DNA of 64,000 nt from Calycina herbarum (GCA_001414485.1 LLEY01000013.1:62001-126000); one strand, 5' to 3'; shown: positions 1 to 11,429, numbered from the stretch's first letter. The notes: generated by a model from the letters alone, not told the origin. A program made the numbers and translations.

Positions 1-303
1 TATAATCACGTAACTAGGAGAGTAAGCGACATAGCCGACAAGTCGACTATGTCGACTATAGTCGAGTAAATCAACTATAACAGCTAGAGGATACGAAGGC
101 TCTATATAGGACTAGCACGTCTGCTATTAGATAAGAGCTTTATACTTAACTTTAGTTATTAATCTTATTATCTTATTTAATATCTTTGATATAAGTAACA
201 AGTTCACTTCTAGGTGAACAATCTATCGCGTCTATACTTCTTACCTATATACTAACCTTCGAGACTTAGTTATCTTTATTTAGTTCGTTTGAGTTTCGTT
301 ATA
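1..303 (+). repeat. LTR (3' end) of a gypsy-1 family element, RIP-mutated
   Basis: From about position 116 to 303 this matches the 3' half of the two 446-bp LTRs at 29771-30216 and 36347-36792, including the block around TACTAACCTTCGAGACTTA and the CGTTATA end. The first ~115 bases differ from those LTRs, so it is a related subfamily or a truncated copy. The sequence after 303 does not resemble the leader of the 29.8 kb element; it reads as reverse transcriptase of a different chromovirus. The simplest reading is the 3' LTR of an element lying mostly upstream of the window and inserted into the second element. Confidence 0.7.
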
Positions 304-3143
304 TCTAATAGAAGCTTATAGCTCTATATCAACTACTAGAAACTTAATAACCTTACTTATAAGAACTAGCACTCTCTTCTACTAATCAACGAAACTCTTA
401 TACGAATTACTAGTACTAAAATCCTTATAAAGCTTGATATTCGTTAAGCTTTTAACTGTATATATATAGAACTAGAGTTAAAAGAACTTATAACCTTTTA
501 GACCTATTATAACACGTTTAAATATAAGGTATTACCTTTTAGCTTAACTAACGGTCCTACTATATACTAGAGGTATATAAATAGTATTCTTATAGAATAT
601 CTTAATAACTTTTATATAGCTTACTTTAACAATATTCTTATATACTCTAATAATAAGCTCGAACACGTTAAACACGTCTATAAGGTCTTAGAACAGCTCT
701 ATAAAGCTAGACTATAAGTAGATATTAAGAAGATTAAGTTCTACGTTACTTATATAAAGTACCTTAGTTTTATTATCTCTATAAATAGAATCGAAGTCGA
801 CTTAGAGAAGATCTTAGCAATTGTTTCCTAGAAATATCCTAGTACTATTAAGAGTATCTAGTCTTTCTAGGTTTTTATAACTTCTATTAACGTTTTATTT
901 AAGATTATAAACAGATTGCTTATCTACTGAACTATCTTATAAGTAAGGAAGTACTGTTTAAGTTTAACTTAGAATATAAGAAGACTTTTAATATATTAAA
1001 AGAAGCCTTAGTTACTACCTCTCTCTTATACTACTTTATAACTAATTTAGAGACTATAGTTAAGACTAACGCTTCTAACAGAGTAGTTACAGCTATAATA
1101 TTACAACGTATATCTGAAACCGAACCGTAGAGACCTATAGGCTACTTCTCGAAGACGATGAACTCTACTAAGCTAAACTACTAAATCTACGATAAGGAGA
1201 TATTAGCTATTATACGCTCTTTTAGATAATAGCGAGCAGATCTTACTTAAACTAGCTCCTAGATTAAGGTCTTCGCTGATTACAAGGCTTTAGAGTACTT
1301 TATAACCTTTAAAACCTTAAACTAGTAATAAGTAAGATAGGCAAAGTTTCTATTAGAGTTCTATTTTATAATTATATTTTAATCTAGTAAGTAGAACGAG
1401 AAAACGAACACGCTAACACGCTAAGACTAAGACGTTAACCTGTAAAACGACCTAAAAGCGTCTATAAAATAATAAACCTTACTTACGTCTAATTAGTTAG
1501 ATCTATATATTACTACTCGATTAGAACCTCCTATAACGTTAGCCTTAGTTATCTTAGAACCCTTGCTTAACCTTGTTAACTAGTTACTTACTACTAACTA
1601 TAACTCTTTAGACTTAGAAGACGACTAAACGAAAGCTACCTACGAGTACTAAAACTAGATAATAGAGAATAGCTTACTTCTTTAGTAAAAGAGACTCGTG
1701 GTTTCTAATTAAGGTACTTTATAGACAGACCTAATCTATAAGGCTTACGTATAAGTATCTATAGCTTACCTTGGACAGATAAAGACAGTAGCTATCCTCG
1801 CTCGTAGATACTAGTAGAAAGGTTTATAGACGTTCGTAGAAACCTATATTAGTAACTGCGGAGACTGTCGACGTACTACGGTTTCTTATAACTGTAAACC
1901 TAGGTTTTTACACCTATTACTAGTTCTAGAACGTCCCTAGTAGTATATTACTATAAACTATAAGTCTTTCCCTGCTAATAAATAAGGTTATAATACCTTA
2001 TAAGTAGTTATAGATCGCCTAACTAAGTAATTAGTCTTGATCCCTTGTCTAAAGATAGTTATAGCCTGAGATATAGCTCGAATATATATTATATAGATCT
2101 ATTAAACCTACGACTATCTATAAAGCATTGTTTTAGACCGTAGACTATAGTTTATTTCTTCTTTCTAGTCTGAATTCTACGGAATCCTTAGTATAAAGCT
2201 TAAGCTATCTACTGCTTTCTACTTATAAACTAATAGATAAACCGAAATTATAAACTAATAGATTAATTAATATCTATAACCTTTTATTAGTTACTATTAG
2301 GACAACTAGAGCGAACTTATTCTTATTCTAGACTACGCTTAGCTTACGCTTCTATATAAGAGTCTAGGTAGGCTCTCGCCTTTTAAAGTAATTAACAGAT
2401 ACGTAGCTACTACGTCCTTCGATTAGAACTGTCTAGATAAATCTATAATAGTCTACGAACAGCTTAACTAGACCGATGTAGAGGCACTTGTATAGAGAAT
2501 ATACGACACTTAGACCGTAGTAAAGGAATTAGTTAGTAAAGTATAAGACCGCTATATAAGGTCCGCGAACTAGATTCGAAGAGTAGTAGACTTTAACGTA
2601 GACGACTTTGTTTAGATATTAACTTGTAATTAAAAGATAGACTAGCTAAGCTATAAGCTAGATAGATAAAATAAGAGTCTGTTCCGGATTACAGCCTGTA
2701 AAGAACACTCTTTCCAGCTCGAACTACTAGACTACTTCCGTATACACCCTGTATTCCACCCGTCACTGCTCCGTAAGGCTGCTATAGATCTGTTACCTAG
2801 ATAGGTAAACGAACCACTCCCGCTAATACAGGTTATAGATTAGGAAGAGTAGGAAGTAGAAGAAGTCTTAGCTATAAAGGCAGTTTATAGAAAGCTCTAA
2901 TACAGGGTTCAATAGTTAGGCTATAACCCTAATCTATAGTAGTATCTAGCCTCTAATTTTAAGTATTATCTATATAAATTATACGATTTTCACCTCGCTA
3001 ATCTAGCCTACGCTGGTATACTAAGAGCTTTACAAAGCTAGCTACGAGTATAAGAAGACGGAATAGACGATTACGATTATCTAATAGACGATTCAGTTAT
3101 AATACAAAGCTTATAGATAAGCTTTTTCTAAAAGAGAGGGTAA
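304..3143 (+). mobile_element. Ty3/Gypsy chromovirus (gypsy-2) internal region, 5'-truncated and RIP-inactivated
   Basis: Interrupted frames read in order as reverse transcriptase (about 310-900, with the LPF-LTN block and the YLDD catalytic box now Y/F-NN near 620-650), RNase H (about 1040-1340), integrase (about 1700-2650) and a C-terminal chromodomain (about 2830-3000, WYPASNFK-like block). A purine-rich tract (AAAAGAGAGGG) directly precedes the LTR at 3144. Gag, protease and the 5' LTR are absent. Stop codons occur every few codons and base composition is TpA-rich, as RIP produces, so no protein can be made. The order integrase then chromodomain places it among fungal chromoviruses. Confidence 0.85.
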
Positions 3144-3216
3144 TGTTATAGCGCTGGTCTGTAACACGTGATTCTCGGTCCTACACGTGACCGTCAGAGC
3201 TGTAACGCTTAGACGG
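3144..3216 (+). repeat. gypsy-2 3' LTR, first part (split by an insertion)
   Basis: Begins TGTTATAGCGCTGGTC right after the polypurine tract and matches the start of the solo LTR at 56714 (TGTTACGGCGCTGGTCC). The match stops at about 3216, where the tyrosine-recombinase retrotransposon begins; the LTR resumes at 8171. Confidence 0.75.
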
Positions 3217-3394
3217 ATTTATATAAGTGTTCGTTATATATAATACCTCTGAGGCTAACACGGTTAGCTCTTAATCGCGTTGTAAATAAGACCTGAATAA
3301 GTATATTATATTATACCTCTATACGCTCTTAAACGCTCGCTCCTAAGGCTATTCGCAAAGCCTTCGACGAATCAGAAGCGAGTATTTATATACT
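3217..3394 (-). repeat. Split direct repeat B2 of the YR retrotransposon
   Basis: 178 bp, matching 3745-3922 base for base except for scattered C/T and G/A transitions. Both start ATTTATATAAGTGTTCG and end GTATTTATATACT. Confidence 0.8.
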
Positions 3395-3616
3395 ACTCTA
3401 TAAGAAGCAATAGTGATATATTTACAAAAGCTAATCTATAGAGCGTTACCTACCGGATATAGTAGGATATAAATAAATTATAACAAACCTCGGTAAATAA
3501 GCCTTATATTCTTCTATTAGCGTCCAGAGCTACTAGCTCCTGCTCTACTAGATCCTAAGGCTCTCTATATCCTATTCGGTTCTCTACTTAGGTTAATTAT
3601 AAAGTAGAAGAGATAG

Positions 3617-3748
3617 AAATCGTAAAAACCGTTGTTTTTAGAATAGGTAATACTATAGCTAAGATATAGACTTTCCCTTACTTATGTACTATCTAAGGAA
3701 AGCTGATGCTTATATAAGCTTCTACTACTCTATAAAAACAACTTATTT
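3617..3748 (-). repeat. Split direct repeat A2 of the YR retrotransposon
   Basis: 132 bp, matching 8038-8169, both starting AAATCGTAAAAACCGT. It overlaps the first four bases of the next repeat at 3745. It contains a short stem (CTTTCCCTT and AAGGAAAG). Confidence 0.8.
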
Positions 3749-3922
3749 ATATAAGTGTTCGTTATATATAATACTTCTAGGGCTAACACAGTTATCCTCT
3801 AATCGCGTTATAAATAAGACCTAGATAAGTATATTATATTATACCTCTATACGCTCTTAAACGCTCGCTTCTAAGGCTATTCGCAAAGCCTTCGACGAAT
3901 CAGGAGCGAGTATTTATATACT
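3745..3922 (-). repeat. Split direct repeat B1 of the YR retrotransposon
   Basis: 178-bp copy of 3217-3394, differing mainly by transitions of the RIP type. Confidence 0.8.
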
Positions 3923-6900
3923 GTACTAAAGCGTACTAAGGTAGAATCTACACTTATATATGTAATTTAAGCCTAATCCGAGCCCTTATAATCTAGGTTT
4001 AATTAAAGCCCTCGTAGTTAGGACTAATCAAGGTCGCGTATCTCGGTTCTTTATAGAAAACGTATATTAAGCTCTAGCTAAGAGCAGAGACTTCTTTTGA
4101 AGTATCGTTTAAAGGAGTTACTCTTCTAGCGGCCGAGGTTCTAGATATCCTTATAGGTAAGACCGTTGTTTAACGTATGTTATACTACCTCTCTTCTAAA
4201 ACTATGTCTAGAGAATTTAATAGATGTTTATATACTAGCTTTCTTAATCCTGTTTCGAAGTTAGGTAATTATCTAATTCTATGATATTAGCTCTCTCTTT
4301 AAGGTTGTAAACAGGGGCTTAGCCGCCCGTTCCTCTAGTGTGTTACTCTTCCTAGAGTAGTTAACTAGAAGCTTGTAAAGTGCCTTAACCAGGTATATAG
4401 AGGTGTTAATATATACGAGTACTATTTTAACCCCTCGGTAATTATAATCGGCTTTGCTTTATTTTAAGCAAAGGGTTACGTATACTCTACTAGGAGCGAT
4501 AGCAACGTCGCTTCTTATAAGTCGTATAGATGAAAAGGTTAAGCGATTCTCTTAAAGTTATAGGTTTGTTACTATAAACTCTTCTATTCTTAAATATCTT
4601 ATAAAGGCTACTTTTACAGCTATGTTAAAGTTGATACTTTTACAGCTTCTAGCACCTGTTAGTCCTACGAATGCCGGCTCTATAATCCTTTTAAGAATGT
4701 TTATTATAATTAGTTAAGCTTACTTAGTTAGAGTATTTATCGTTATCTGCTATATACTACTAATAATTCTTTTTAGCTAAGGGCTATTAAAGACGCCTTT
4801 ATCTAGCCTTCTGTCGATATAGGCAGATCAAAGAGCTAATAAGTTCCCTGTAATTATATCTAGCTTAACCTTCGTAGCTCTAAGGCCTTCTATAGCTCTT
4901 AAGGTTACGAACTCTCCTAGAGTCTCTAGCTAGGCGAGCTAGGCTGTTTTCGCCTATAGGATATAGTAGTTCTTATACGTTATTTAAATAGACTTATAGT
5001 TATCTCTTATCTCTTTCGAGAGACCGTTCTAGAGGAAGTATTTTAGTAAAGATAAGTTAGTTTCTTACGATCGTAGCTATTTAGGCAAAAGAGAAGAGAT
5101 TAGTAGAGCCCCTGCTATTAAGAGTACTAGTTAGCTATTTCCTTAGAATTAAAGCGTAAAATTACGTCGGCTAGGGTATTGTTCTTTCTTATAATCTATC
5201 TAGAGATAACCTTAATATCGTGTTTAGCTACTTATAGGAGAATTCTTTATAAGACTATATTTGCTTCGCTCTTAAGCGAGGACTTCTCGAGACCTATTTA
5301 TAAGATTAAGCTATTTATATAAATAATAACTTTCTTTCTATACTACTGTTTTATAAAGTAGTTAAAAGCTAGGACGATCGCTCCTAGTTTAAAGATATTA
5401 ATATTAAAGACATCGTTTATATTATACTTAACCTTAGCTATAAAGACTTATTCTTTTTAAAGGGAGTTATACTAGTTTTTCTAGTCTATATTAGAGGTCT
5501 CTACGTAGAACCCCTCTATATCTTCTATTAAGGCGTCTGTGAAGAGCTAAATCGCTACTCTCGCTTTACTATTAAAGTAGTATATATTGTTATATAGAGG
5601 GAGGAATTCGTTCTACTATTCGATGTCTTTCTTAATAGTCGGGTTAAGTCGCTTTCTTAAGGCCTTTGGTATATTTGTTAGGTAGCTTACTAGGAAAACG
5701 TATAGGTATAGTATAAATACCTTTCCTAGCTTAACAACGTTTAAGTAGAAGCTTAGAAAGCCTACTAGAGACTGTATTTCGTCGAGAGTTGCCTAGCCTT
5801 AGTCTAGTACGATAGACGTCAAGGATCGCGCTTTTGCTAGCTTCTCTCTTAGCAGTTTCGCGATGAATTTATAAGTATTATACTCAATTCCGAGGATAGT
5901 AATAACCTGACTCTTACAGTTCTTCTTCTTATTCCTTAGGACGCCTAGGAAGTCGGTTAAGAGTGTGTACTAGCTGTAGAAGTAGGCTACCTGCTCTTAG
6001 AGGTCTAGTCTTATATAAAAGAAGAAAATAAAGTTATCTAAGTAGTATAGTAAGAGCTTAACACTAACGCTTAGGTATAATTCAAGAATCTAATATAGTA
6101 CTTTAGCTACTAGGTTAAACAGGAAAGAGGTTATTACTAAGCTAAATAGAAGATATATTTCTCGGTAATATACTCCTGCCTAGTTAAAGCTTAATAGCTA
6201 CTAGTCTTTCCGCGATACTAGGACAATTCTAAATACGTCTTTTAGATCCTTCTTTATAATAAAGCAGCCGTACTCTACCTAAAGAATAGCTGCTACAATA
6301 GCGTCGAAATACAGGTACTCGATATCTCTATATTCTTTTAGAATACTATCGTTTATAGACCTCCCTACTAGCGTAGAGAGGTTATAGATTATATAGAAAC
6401 TACTATTACTCTTAGGTACTACGCCTAATAGAGAGGATATAAAAGGCAGGAGAGAGGGGTATAGTAGTACTCTACGAAGCTTTAAATCAGCCTCTAACCT
6501 ACTCTTTATTATGTTTAGATTATCCTTAATAGATAGCAGATTCCTTAAAAGGATAAGCTAGTTAAGGCCTTCGTAGCTAATCCGACATCTAAAGGTTAAA
6601 ATACCTACGATTACGTTACCTAATAGGCTCAGCCTAGAGGAAGATCTCTATTTATCTTAGTATAGAAACATAAGATAATACCTAACAGGGTCTAACCTAA
6701 CAGAGTCTAATTACCTACTCGGTAGGATATATAACAATAGATTACCTTAGACTAGGTAGTCTTTAAGAAGACGTACCTATCTATCCCTTTTTAGCGGAGA
6801 CAGCGAGTCTCTAAGTAGGTACGAGGTATCTATAACTTTATATAGTAAGTATATGTTTAGACGTAAAGAGTAAGAGGAACAGTATACTATAGTTTTTTTA

Positions 6901-8037
6901 AATAACTAATAATATTCCTAGCCCTCTATAATATCTTAGCTACGGGCTTGAGTTTAGAGGTACTAGGTAACCCGGTAGTCCCCTCTATAACTTACTATCT
7001 AGCATTTATACTCGAATTTATATCTATCGCTATACTTATATCTATTCGAATTCTATATTCGGTATACTCTGTCTAGTTCTATAGCCTTACTAGGTATTAT
7101 AATAGGTCTTCTATTAAAGCTTCTCTTTCTTAAGAGGCCTTATATAAGGCTTCTTTTAGAGAGGATAATAGTGAGGACTAGGTAACGGTGTTCTCGCTCC
7201 GCTAAGATTACCTAGCCTTCTGTATTTATAACGCCGATAGAGATTATATATTAGTACTATTCCAGGGCTATTAGTATCACCTAGATCGCTAGATTCTATA
7301 TGTTCTAGATAAGGTGGATTAACCTTTCGAAGGCTATTATTACTACTATTAAATCTAGGCGAGTCTCTCTATAGATTTAGTATATGATTAACAGGTATAT
7401 TATCTACGATTCTTACTAAATTAACATTGTTATCTTAAAGTCTAACTGTTTTCCTTGCTTCTTTTTAATAGTAAGGGAGTCGCCTATTACCTTAAAGGAT
7501 TGCTCATTTACTAATACTAGTAGACCTTTCCCTGTTCGGATATAGACAAGGTCTATTATTAAGAATATCCCTTTAACGATCTGCGCGATGTACTTTAGGT
7601 TAACTCCCGGGTACTTGTCTAGGATAGATTTGTTTTATAGGGATAGTATCTTACCTGCTTCTTCGAGGCTTAAAGCGTCCCTAGTCGCTGCTACTGCTTA
7701 CGCTCTTAAGACTAACGTTTATACCTCTAAGGCCTTAGTCTTAGCCTATAACTTTTTCTCTTCTATAGCCGCGATCCTTATTCAGCCTTCTACTTCCGCG
7801 CGCTAGGCTCTCTTCATATGTAGGTCCTCTATTAACAGTTGTACCCTAACTTCATCCTCCGTGAGTGCCTCTAAGTCGTTAGTATTCTAGAGGATCGTTG
7901 CGTTAGACCCCGCGTTCGAAAGGGGGGAAGAGGGTACCCCGTCGCTAGCGGGGGTATTTCTAGTTCGTGCTATGTTGAAGGCGGATAAGGAGTCTAAGTA
8001 GCTTCAAATAGAGATAAGAGCTTTAGCTAGAATTAAT

Positions 8038-8169
8038 AAATCGTAAAAACCGTCGTTTTTGGAATAGGTGATACTATAGCCAAGGTACAGACTTTCCCTT
8101 GCTTATGTGCTGCCCAAGGAAAGCTGATGCTTACGTAAGCTTCTACCACTCTACAAAAACAACTCATTT
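8038..8169 (-). repeat. Split direct repeat A1 of the YR retrotransposon
   Basis: 132-bp copy of 3617-3748 at the other end of the element. It is noticeably less TpA-rich than its partner, so RIP has hit the copies unequally. Confidence 0.8.
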
Positions 8170-8170
8170 A

Positions 8171-8324
8171 TGACGAGATTAAAGGCTCTTTACAGTTAGC
8201 AGGAATACCCCTTTTTCGTAGGGTATATATTCCGCATTCCCTCGTTCTTAGAACTGTAGCTTTAAATTCTCGAATATATACACATATACTCTTGTGCCTT
8301 TGCCTTCAGATATGGATCGTGACA
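8171..8324 (+). repeat. gypsy-2 3' LTR, second part
   Basis: Matches the 3' portion of the solo LTR at 56714-56989 (ATGACGAGA..., AACTGTAGCTTTAAATTCTCG, ending GGATCGTGACA). It completes the LTR begun at 3144. Coding similarity to a pogo transposase starts at 8325. Confidence 0.75.
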
Positions 8325-8603
8325 CTTAATAGGTATAAGAGTTACGAATCGGCCGAGTTCTAAGAATACTATAAGGTATATAATATTATAACTCTTAGAC
8401 TGCCTTCCTACTCGTCCTATCTAACCTAGCCACTTAATATTAGGTGCTTTAGTATCTTAAAGCGGGTATACGGTCGGTAAATTAAGACGTTTATTAAGGC
8501 CTATATTAACTATATTACGAAGGTAGAGTTCTTTCTAGCTTTTACAGTAGTATATAAGGAATTAATAATAGCCTAAAACGCTTAGGCTAGATTTCGTAGA
8601 GCT

Positions 8604-8800
8604 TGTGACAGACGTGCTTCAGTAGACAAAGGCAGAACAAACAACACTCTATTCTTAGGACAAAAGACGAGGAGAGCAGAAGAGCTCGAGAGAACCGGGA
8701 ACTAAATACAAGTCCTGCAACGCTAGTGCGTACGCTAGTACTAGCGTGCATCTAAGCGAACATGTGACATCCAGCAGCCCTCGTGATTATAACCGTCACA
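8604..8800. repeat. Solo LTR (197 bp) with 5-bp target-site duplication GAGCT
   Basis: Begins TGTGACAGACG and ends ATAACCGTCACA, so it has TG...CA ends and short inverted termini (TGTGAC/GTCACA). It is flanked by perfect GAGCT at 8599-8603 and 8801-8805. Removing it and one GAGCT rejoins the pogo transposase frame. It shows little of the RIP-type degradation of its surroundings, so it looks recent. Confidence 0.85.
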
Positions 8801-9427
8801 GAGCTGGCTTAGTACCTTTCAACCTATAGGCTGTGATTTTAAAGCTTGACGTGAAGTTATAGACTCTAACACTCTCTAGACCCTCCTCTACTACTAATAC
8901 TAACCCTTGGGTCTCCTAGACCCCTTCTAATCTAGCTAAAGCTCGTTTATAAACAACCCTTATTCGAAATCGAATTGCCCGTTACTAAGGAAGCTTGCTA
9001 ACTCTACTTTTTAAGACAGTTACTACGTTAGTAAAGGGTATAGAGAGAATAGCCTATGAAATGACCCTTTTGTCTACGGAGGTACGTATACTTCGAGCAG
9101 CAAACGAAGCTCTAAGTAAGCGTCGTAGAGCTAAAAAGGCTCGTATACGTTAAGGTGGTATACTTATTATAGAGGATGTATAAGATGTTATATCACAAAA
9201 GGACGTAGATGAGCAGGTACGACGCGACGTACGTACGGCGGGGGGGAGTTGTAAGGAGGGGTAATCGTCTAGGCGGCACTGTAGGATCTGTAGAAAAGCT
9301 GGTTATAATACACGAACTTGTTAAGAAGCTGTAGATGTATCTAGTTTATCGGATTCCGATTAGTTTTAGTTAATTTAATATGTTGTAGTTGATTTATTAA
9401 TGTTTAAAGTTTAATGCTAAGGAAAAG

Positions 9428-9478
9428 TAGGCGACTCGATGATATAGGCGACTCGATGATATAGGCGACTCGATGATA
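9428..9478. repeat. 17-bp tandem repeat, three perfect copies
   Basis: TAGGCGACTCGATGATA repeated three times without mismatch at the distal end of the pogo remnant. It may be a multiplied terminal inverted repeat of that element; the opposite end is missing, so this cannot be verified here. Confidence 0.85.
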
Positions 9479-9964
9479 AACCACGTTAATAGATTTGATG
9501 TTCTTGAATGAAATTTTGAGATCGTAGATTTTAGACGGAGGTTTTTTGGGGGTGTTTGAAACTAGGAAACTGGAATAATCAGCTTAGGAGGTAGGGGTAG
9601 TTGGTACCTATCTATCGTACTGAACGATCCTTTGATACAATTCTGAGCTCAAAATTAGGAGAGTGAGAGAGTTGTCGGGTAGCTAGACTAGTTAGTAACT
9701 TTCACTAAAAGAGCACTGGTTTTAGCTGATATATCAGTGACATACGACGAAAACAATAGGAAATTGGCTTGAAAAAAAATAATGTTTGAAACAATGGGGA
9801 AGAGCTTGGTACAATAATATCTCCTATCAATAAACAGTACTGCAGCAAGTAATAAGAGACGAGCTTAAGCGCAACTCACAACCCATATTTCTCGTTCAAG
9901 GAGGTTCAAAAACATCACTCACAACCCACAAGTACCAATCCCTGTCCCTATTCTTTTGATAACC
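9479..9964. other. Intergenic, no gene seen
   Basis: Normal base composition, marking the end of the RIP tract. No convincing frame, tRNA or repeat was recognised. Confidence 0.5.
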
Positions 9965-10498
9965 TCACCCCCTCCAACCCCCAAGTCGCCAACAACCTCC
10001 ATCCTCAATCCCCCCTTCAAATCCCTCTTCATCCTCTTCGTTATCCTCTTCGTCATCCTCTTCCTCCAAGAGCACATCAAGGCAAAGAACCAGAACCTCC
10101 GCCCACCAAATCAGCATATCAAAAAACCAATACACAGTATCAAAGACCCAATACACAGCCCCTCCCCCTTCCAAAAACATTTCCACCTCCCACTTAATCA
10201 TCAAGCCCACATGAACCAACAAAAGAAGGACCCCTCTTGTAATATAGAGAGTGGGGGTTTCATCCGGATTTCGACGCCGAGCAGACGTTTCCTGCCATTC
10301 CAAGTCGCATATCACCGCTAAAAATATGCAGAGGAGAGGGATGGCATAATATATTGTGAAGTTGGTGAATCCTGGGTTCAATCCTGGCTCGGAGTCACGG
10401 GCAAAGAAAGGGTCGACGAGTTCTGGGCCGAATCCCAGGAAAGGTTCTAAATCCGGGTCGAGTTCAGGGATCATTTCCTGGTCGAGTTCTGGGTCCAT
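9965..10498 (-). CDS. Hypothetical small multi-pass membrane protein, 177 aa
   Basis: Single-exon ATG-initiated frame. The N-terminus (residues 1-45) is acidic and Pro-rich with repeated PELDP-like units. Hydrophobic segments follow at about residues 48-66, 88-110 and 115-143 (Trp-rich), then a run of Glu/Asp (about 144-160) and a Gly-rich tail. I recognise no family. Two smaller hydrophobic minus-strand frames lie upstream (11094-11429, 12058-12249), so this could be the best-preserved member of a lineage-specific cluster. The opposite strand also has a 121-aa frame, so coding status needs RNA evidence. Confidence 0.4.
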   Translation of the reverse strand: MDPELDQEMIPELDPDLEPFLGFGPELVDPFFARDSEPGLNPGFTNFTIYYAIPLLCIFLAVICDLEWQETSARRRNPDETPTLYITRGVLLLLVHVGLMIKWEVEMFLEGGGAVYWVFDTVYWFFDMLIWWAEVLVLCLDVLLEEEDDEEDNEEDEEGFEGGIEDGGCWRLGGWRG

Positions 10499-10640
10499 GG
10501 TTGAAAGATGTGATTGATTGGCTTCGGGTTGAGCGATTTGCGAAATTGGTTTGATGTTGGGGTTTTCAGAGAGTGGTAATAAGAGAAAGTGACTTCTGTG
10601 TTTATATCTAGGGAAACAGCGAAAAGACTTTGTCGTGTTG

Positions 10641-10860
10641 TTTAGGTCGATTGAATACCATCCTAAGTGTAGGTTTTAGAATATGTATGGAGGATTTTGA
10701 GAAAGATTTATGTTGGTGGTGTTGAAGATTGGGAAAGTGGTGATGGCGCAGTGAATCGTGTATTGATATTTTGAGAAGTCAGAAAGTGAATTTGCCATGT
10801 ATTTAGGCGATAGAATGCCGTCCTAAGAGTAAGTATTATGATGTTGGAATATGTATGATG
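10641..10860. repeat. Imperfect direct repeat pair upstream of the 177-aa frame
   Basis: A block at 10641-10694 (TTTAGGTCGATTGAATACC...ATATGTATGG) recurs at 10802-10860 (TTTAGGCGATAGAATGCC...ATATGTATGA) with a few substitutions and a short insertion. It lies in the presumed 5' region of the minus-strand frame. Function unknown. Confidence 0.55.
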
Positions 10861-11093
10861 TCCCTAACTAGCTAGTTAGTGGGGGAAGCGGGTGGAAGCT
10901 AAGTGTAAGTAGTGAATAATAAATACCCCACGAAACATTTATTAACATTACGCCATGAATAATAAGTCTGATAATTTTCAGAGTAAAAGAAGGTGATTAC
11001 TCGCGGCAGAAAGAGAGTCAAGGAATGTAGTAAAAAATACCAAACTCACAAACTTATTTCCCCAAGATCCAACATCTCCTTTCCAACATTCTG

Positions 11094-11429
11094 TCAAGCA
11101 CCCGCAAACACCCCGTCAAACCCCCACAATAGCTCGTCCACAAACGCCACAAGCAACCCCAAAACCATGAAAACGAATGACCCTAAAACACCCACCCCCC
11201 TAAACCCTCCCCCAAGCACCATCCATCCACCCGCCACACCATTAGACCACCCATAGAGAAAGACCAAAATGCCCGAAAACAGGATAATTTTGATAACAAG
11301 GATGGTATCTGGATCCATAATTGGCTGAAACCCGGGAAGGGTAAAGAGGAAGATCCCAATCCCAAGGGGAATGATGTTTTTTATAAGAAGGAAGGTTGTT
11401 GAATCCATGATTGGCTGATGGTGCTTCAA
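11094..11429 (-). CDS. Hypothetical hydrophobic protein, 111 aa, with internal duplication
   Basis: Single-exon frame with hydrophobic segments at about residues 12-30, 42-60 and 78-97. The N-terminal ~30 residues are duplicated: a QPIMDSTTFLLIK unit is followed 30 residues later by QPIMDPDTILVIK, mirrored in the DNA by TCCATGATTGGCTGA at 11404 and TCCATAATTGGCTGA at 11314. No family recognised. It is clustered on the same strand with other small membrane-type frames, and its upstream region (11462-11490) contains a short tandem repeat. Confidence 0.35.
   Translation of the reverse strand: MKHHQPIMDSTTFLLIKNIIPLGIGIFLFTLPGFQPIMDPDTILVIKIILFSGILVFLYGWSNGVAGGWMVLGGGFRGVGVLGSFVFMVLGLLVAFVDELLWGFDGVFAGA

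Larger units (their letters stand above)
3217..8170 (-). mobile_element. Tyrosine-recombinase (Ngaro/DIRS-like) retrotransposon, RIP-inactivated
   Basis: Reading the minus strand with stops ignored gives, in order, a reverse transcriptase (about 6400-5700, catalytic box YLDN), an RNase H (about 5560-5130, with an ADALSRF-like end degraded to ADVILRF) and a tyrosine recombinase core (about 5060-4400, with GARSCKS and a FLRIEEF block). Reverse transcriptase-RNase H-tyrosine recombinase order defines YR retrotransposons of the DIRS/Ngaro type. The ends carry split direct repeats: A1 (8169-8038), coding region, B1 (3922-3745), A2 (3748-3617), then after a 222-bp spacer B2 (3394-3217). The element interrupts a gypsy LTR without an evident target-site duplication, as expected for recombinase-mediated insertion. 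Upstream of the polymerase (8037-6500, minus) a gag-like region cannot be recognised. Confidence 0.8.
8325..9478 (+). pseudogene. Fot1/pogo (Tc1-mariner) transposase C-terminal remnant
   Basis: Split by a solo LTR (8604-8800), the frame reads through degraded DDE-superfamily transposase blocks: the HxSAEF-like and LTQPLN region (8325-8460), the FRRAGLVPFN block spanning the insertion site, and a C-terminal stretch with LRAANEALSKRRRAKKAR (about 9100-9150) followed by a CCHC-like zinc knuckle near 9270-9320. The N-terminal HTH part and the 5' terminal repeat are missing because a gypsy LTR abuts at 8324. Stops and substitutions make it non-functional. It is less TpA-saturated than the gypsy and YR elements beside it. 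Confidence 0.75.

Noticed and set aside
7588..7806. 72-codon plus-strand frame in the YR element
   Set aside because: Antisense to the element's coding strand in a RIP-mutated region.
1..9478. Possibility that the AT-rich tracts are a centromere or simply low-GC isochore
   Set aside because: Transposon domains, LTRs and target-site duplications explain the sequence; composition alone gives no evidence for a centromere.
9956..10321. 121-codon plus-strand frame
   Set aside because: Antisense to the 177-aa frame; Pro/His/Ser composition reflects a C-rich complement and no signature was seen.
10365..10395. GGTTCAATCC resembling a tRNA T-arm
   Set aside because: No acceptor stem or D-arm pairs around it; it lies inside the 177-aa frame.
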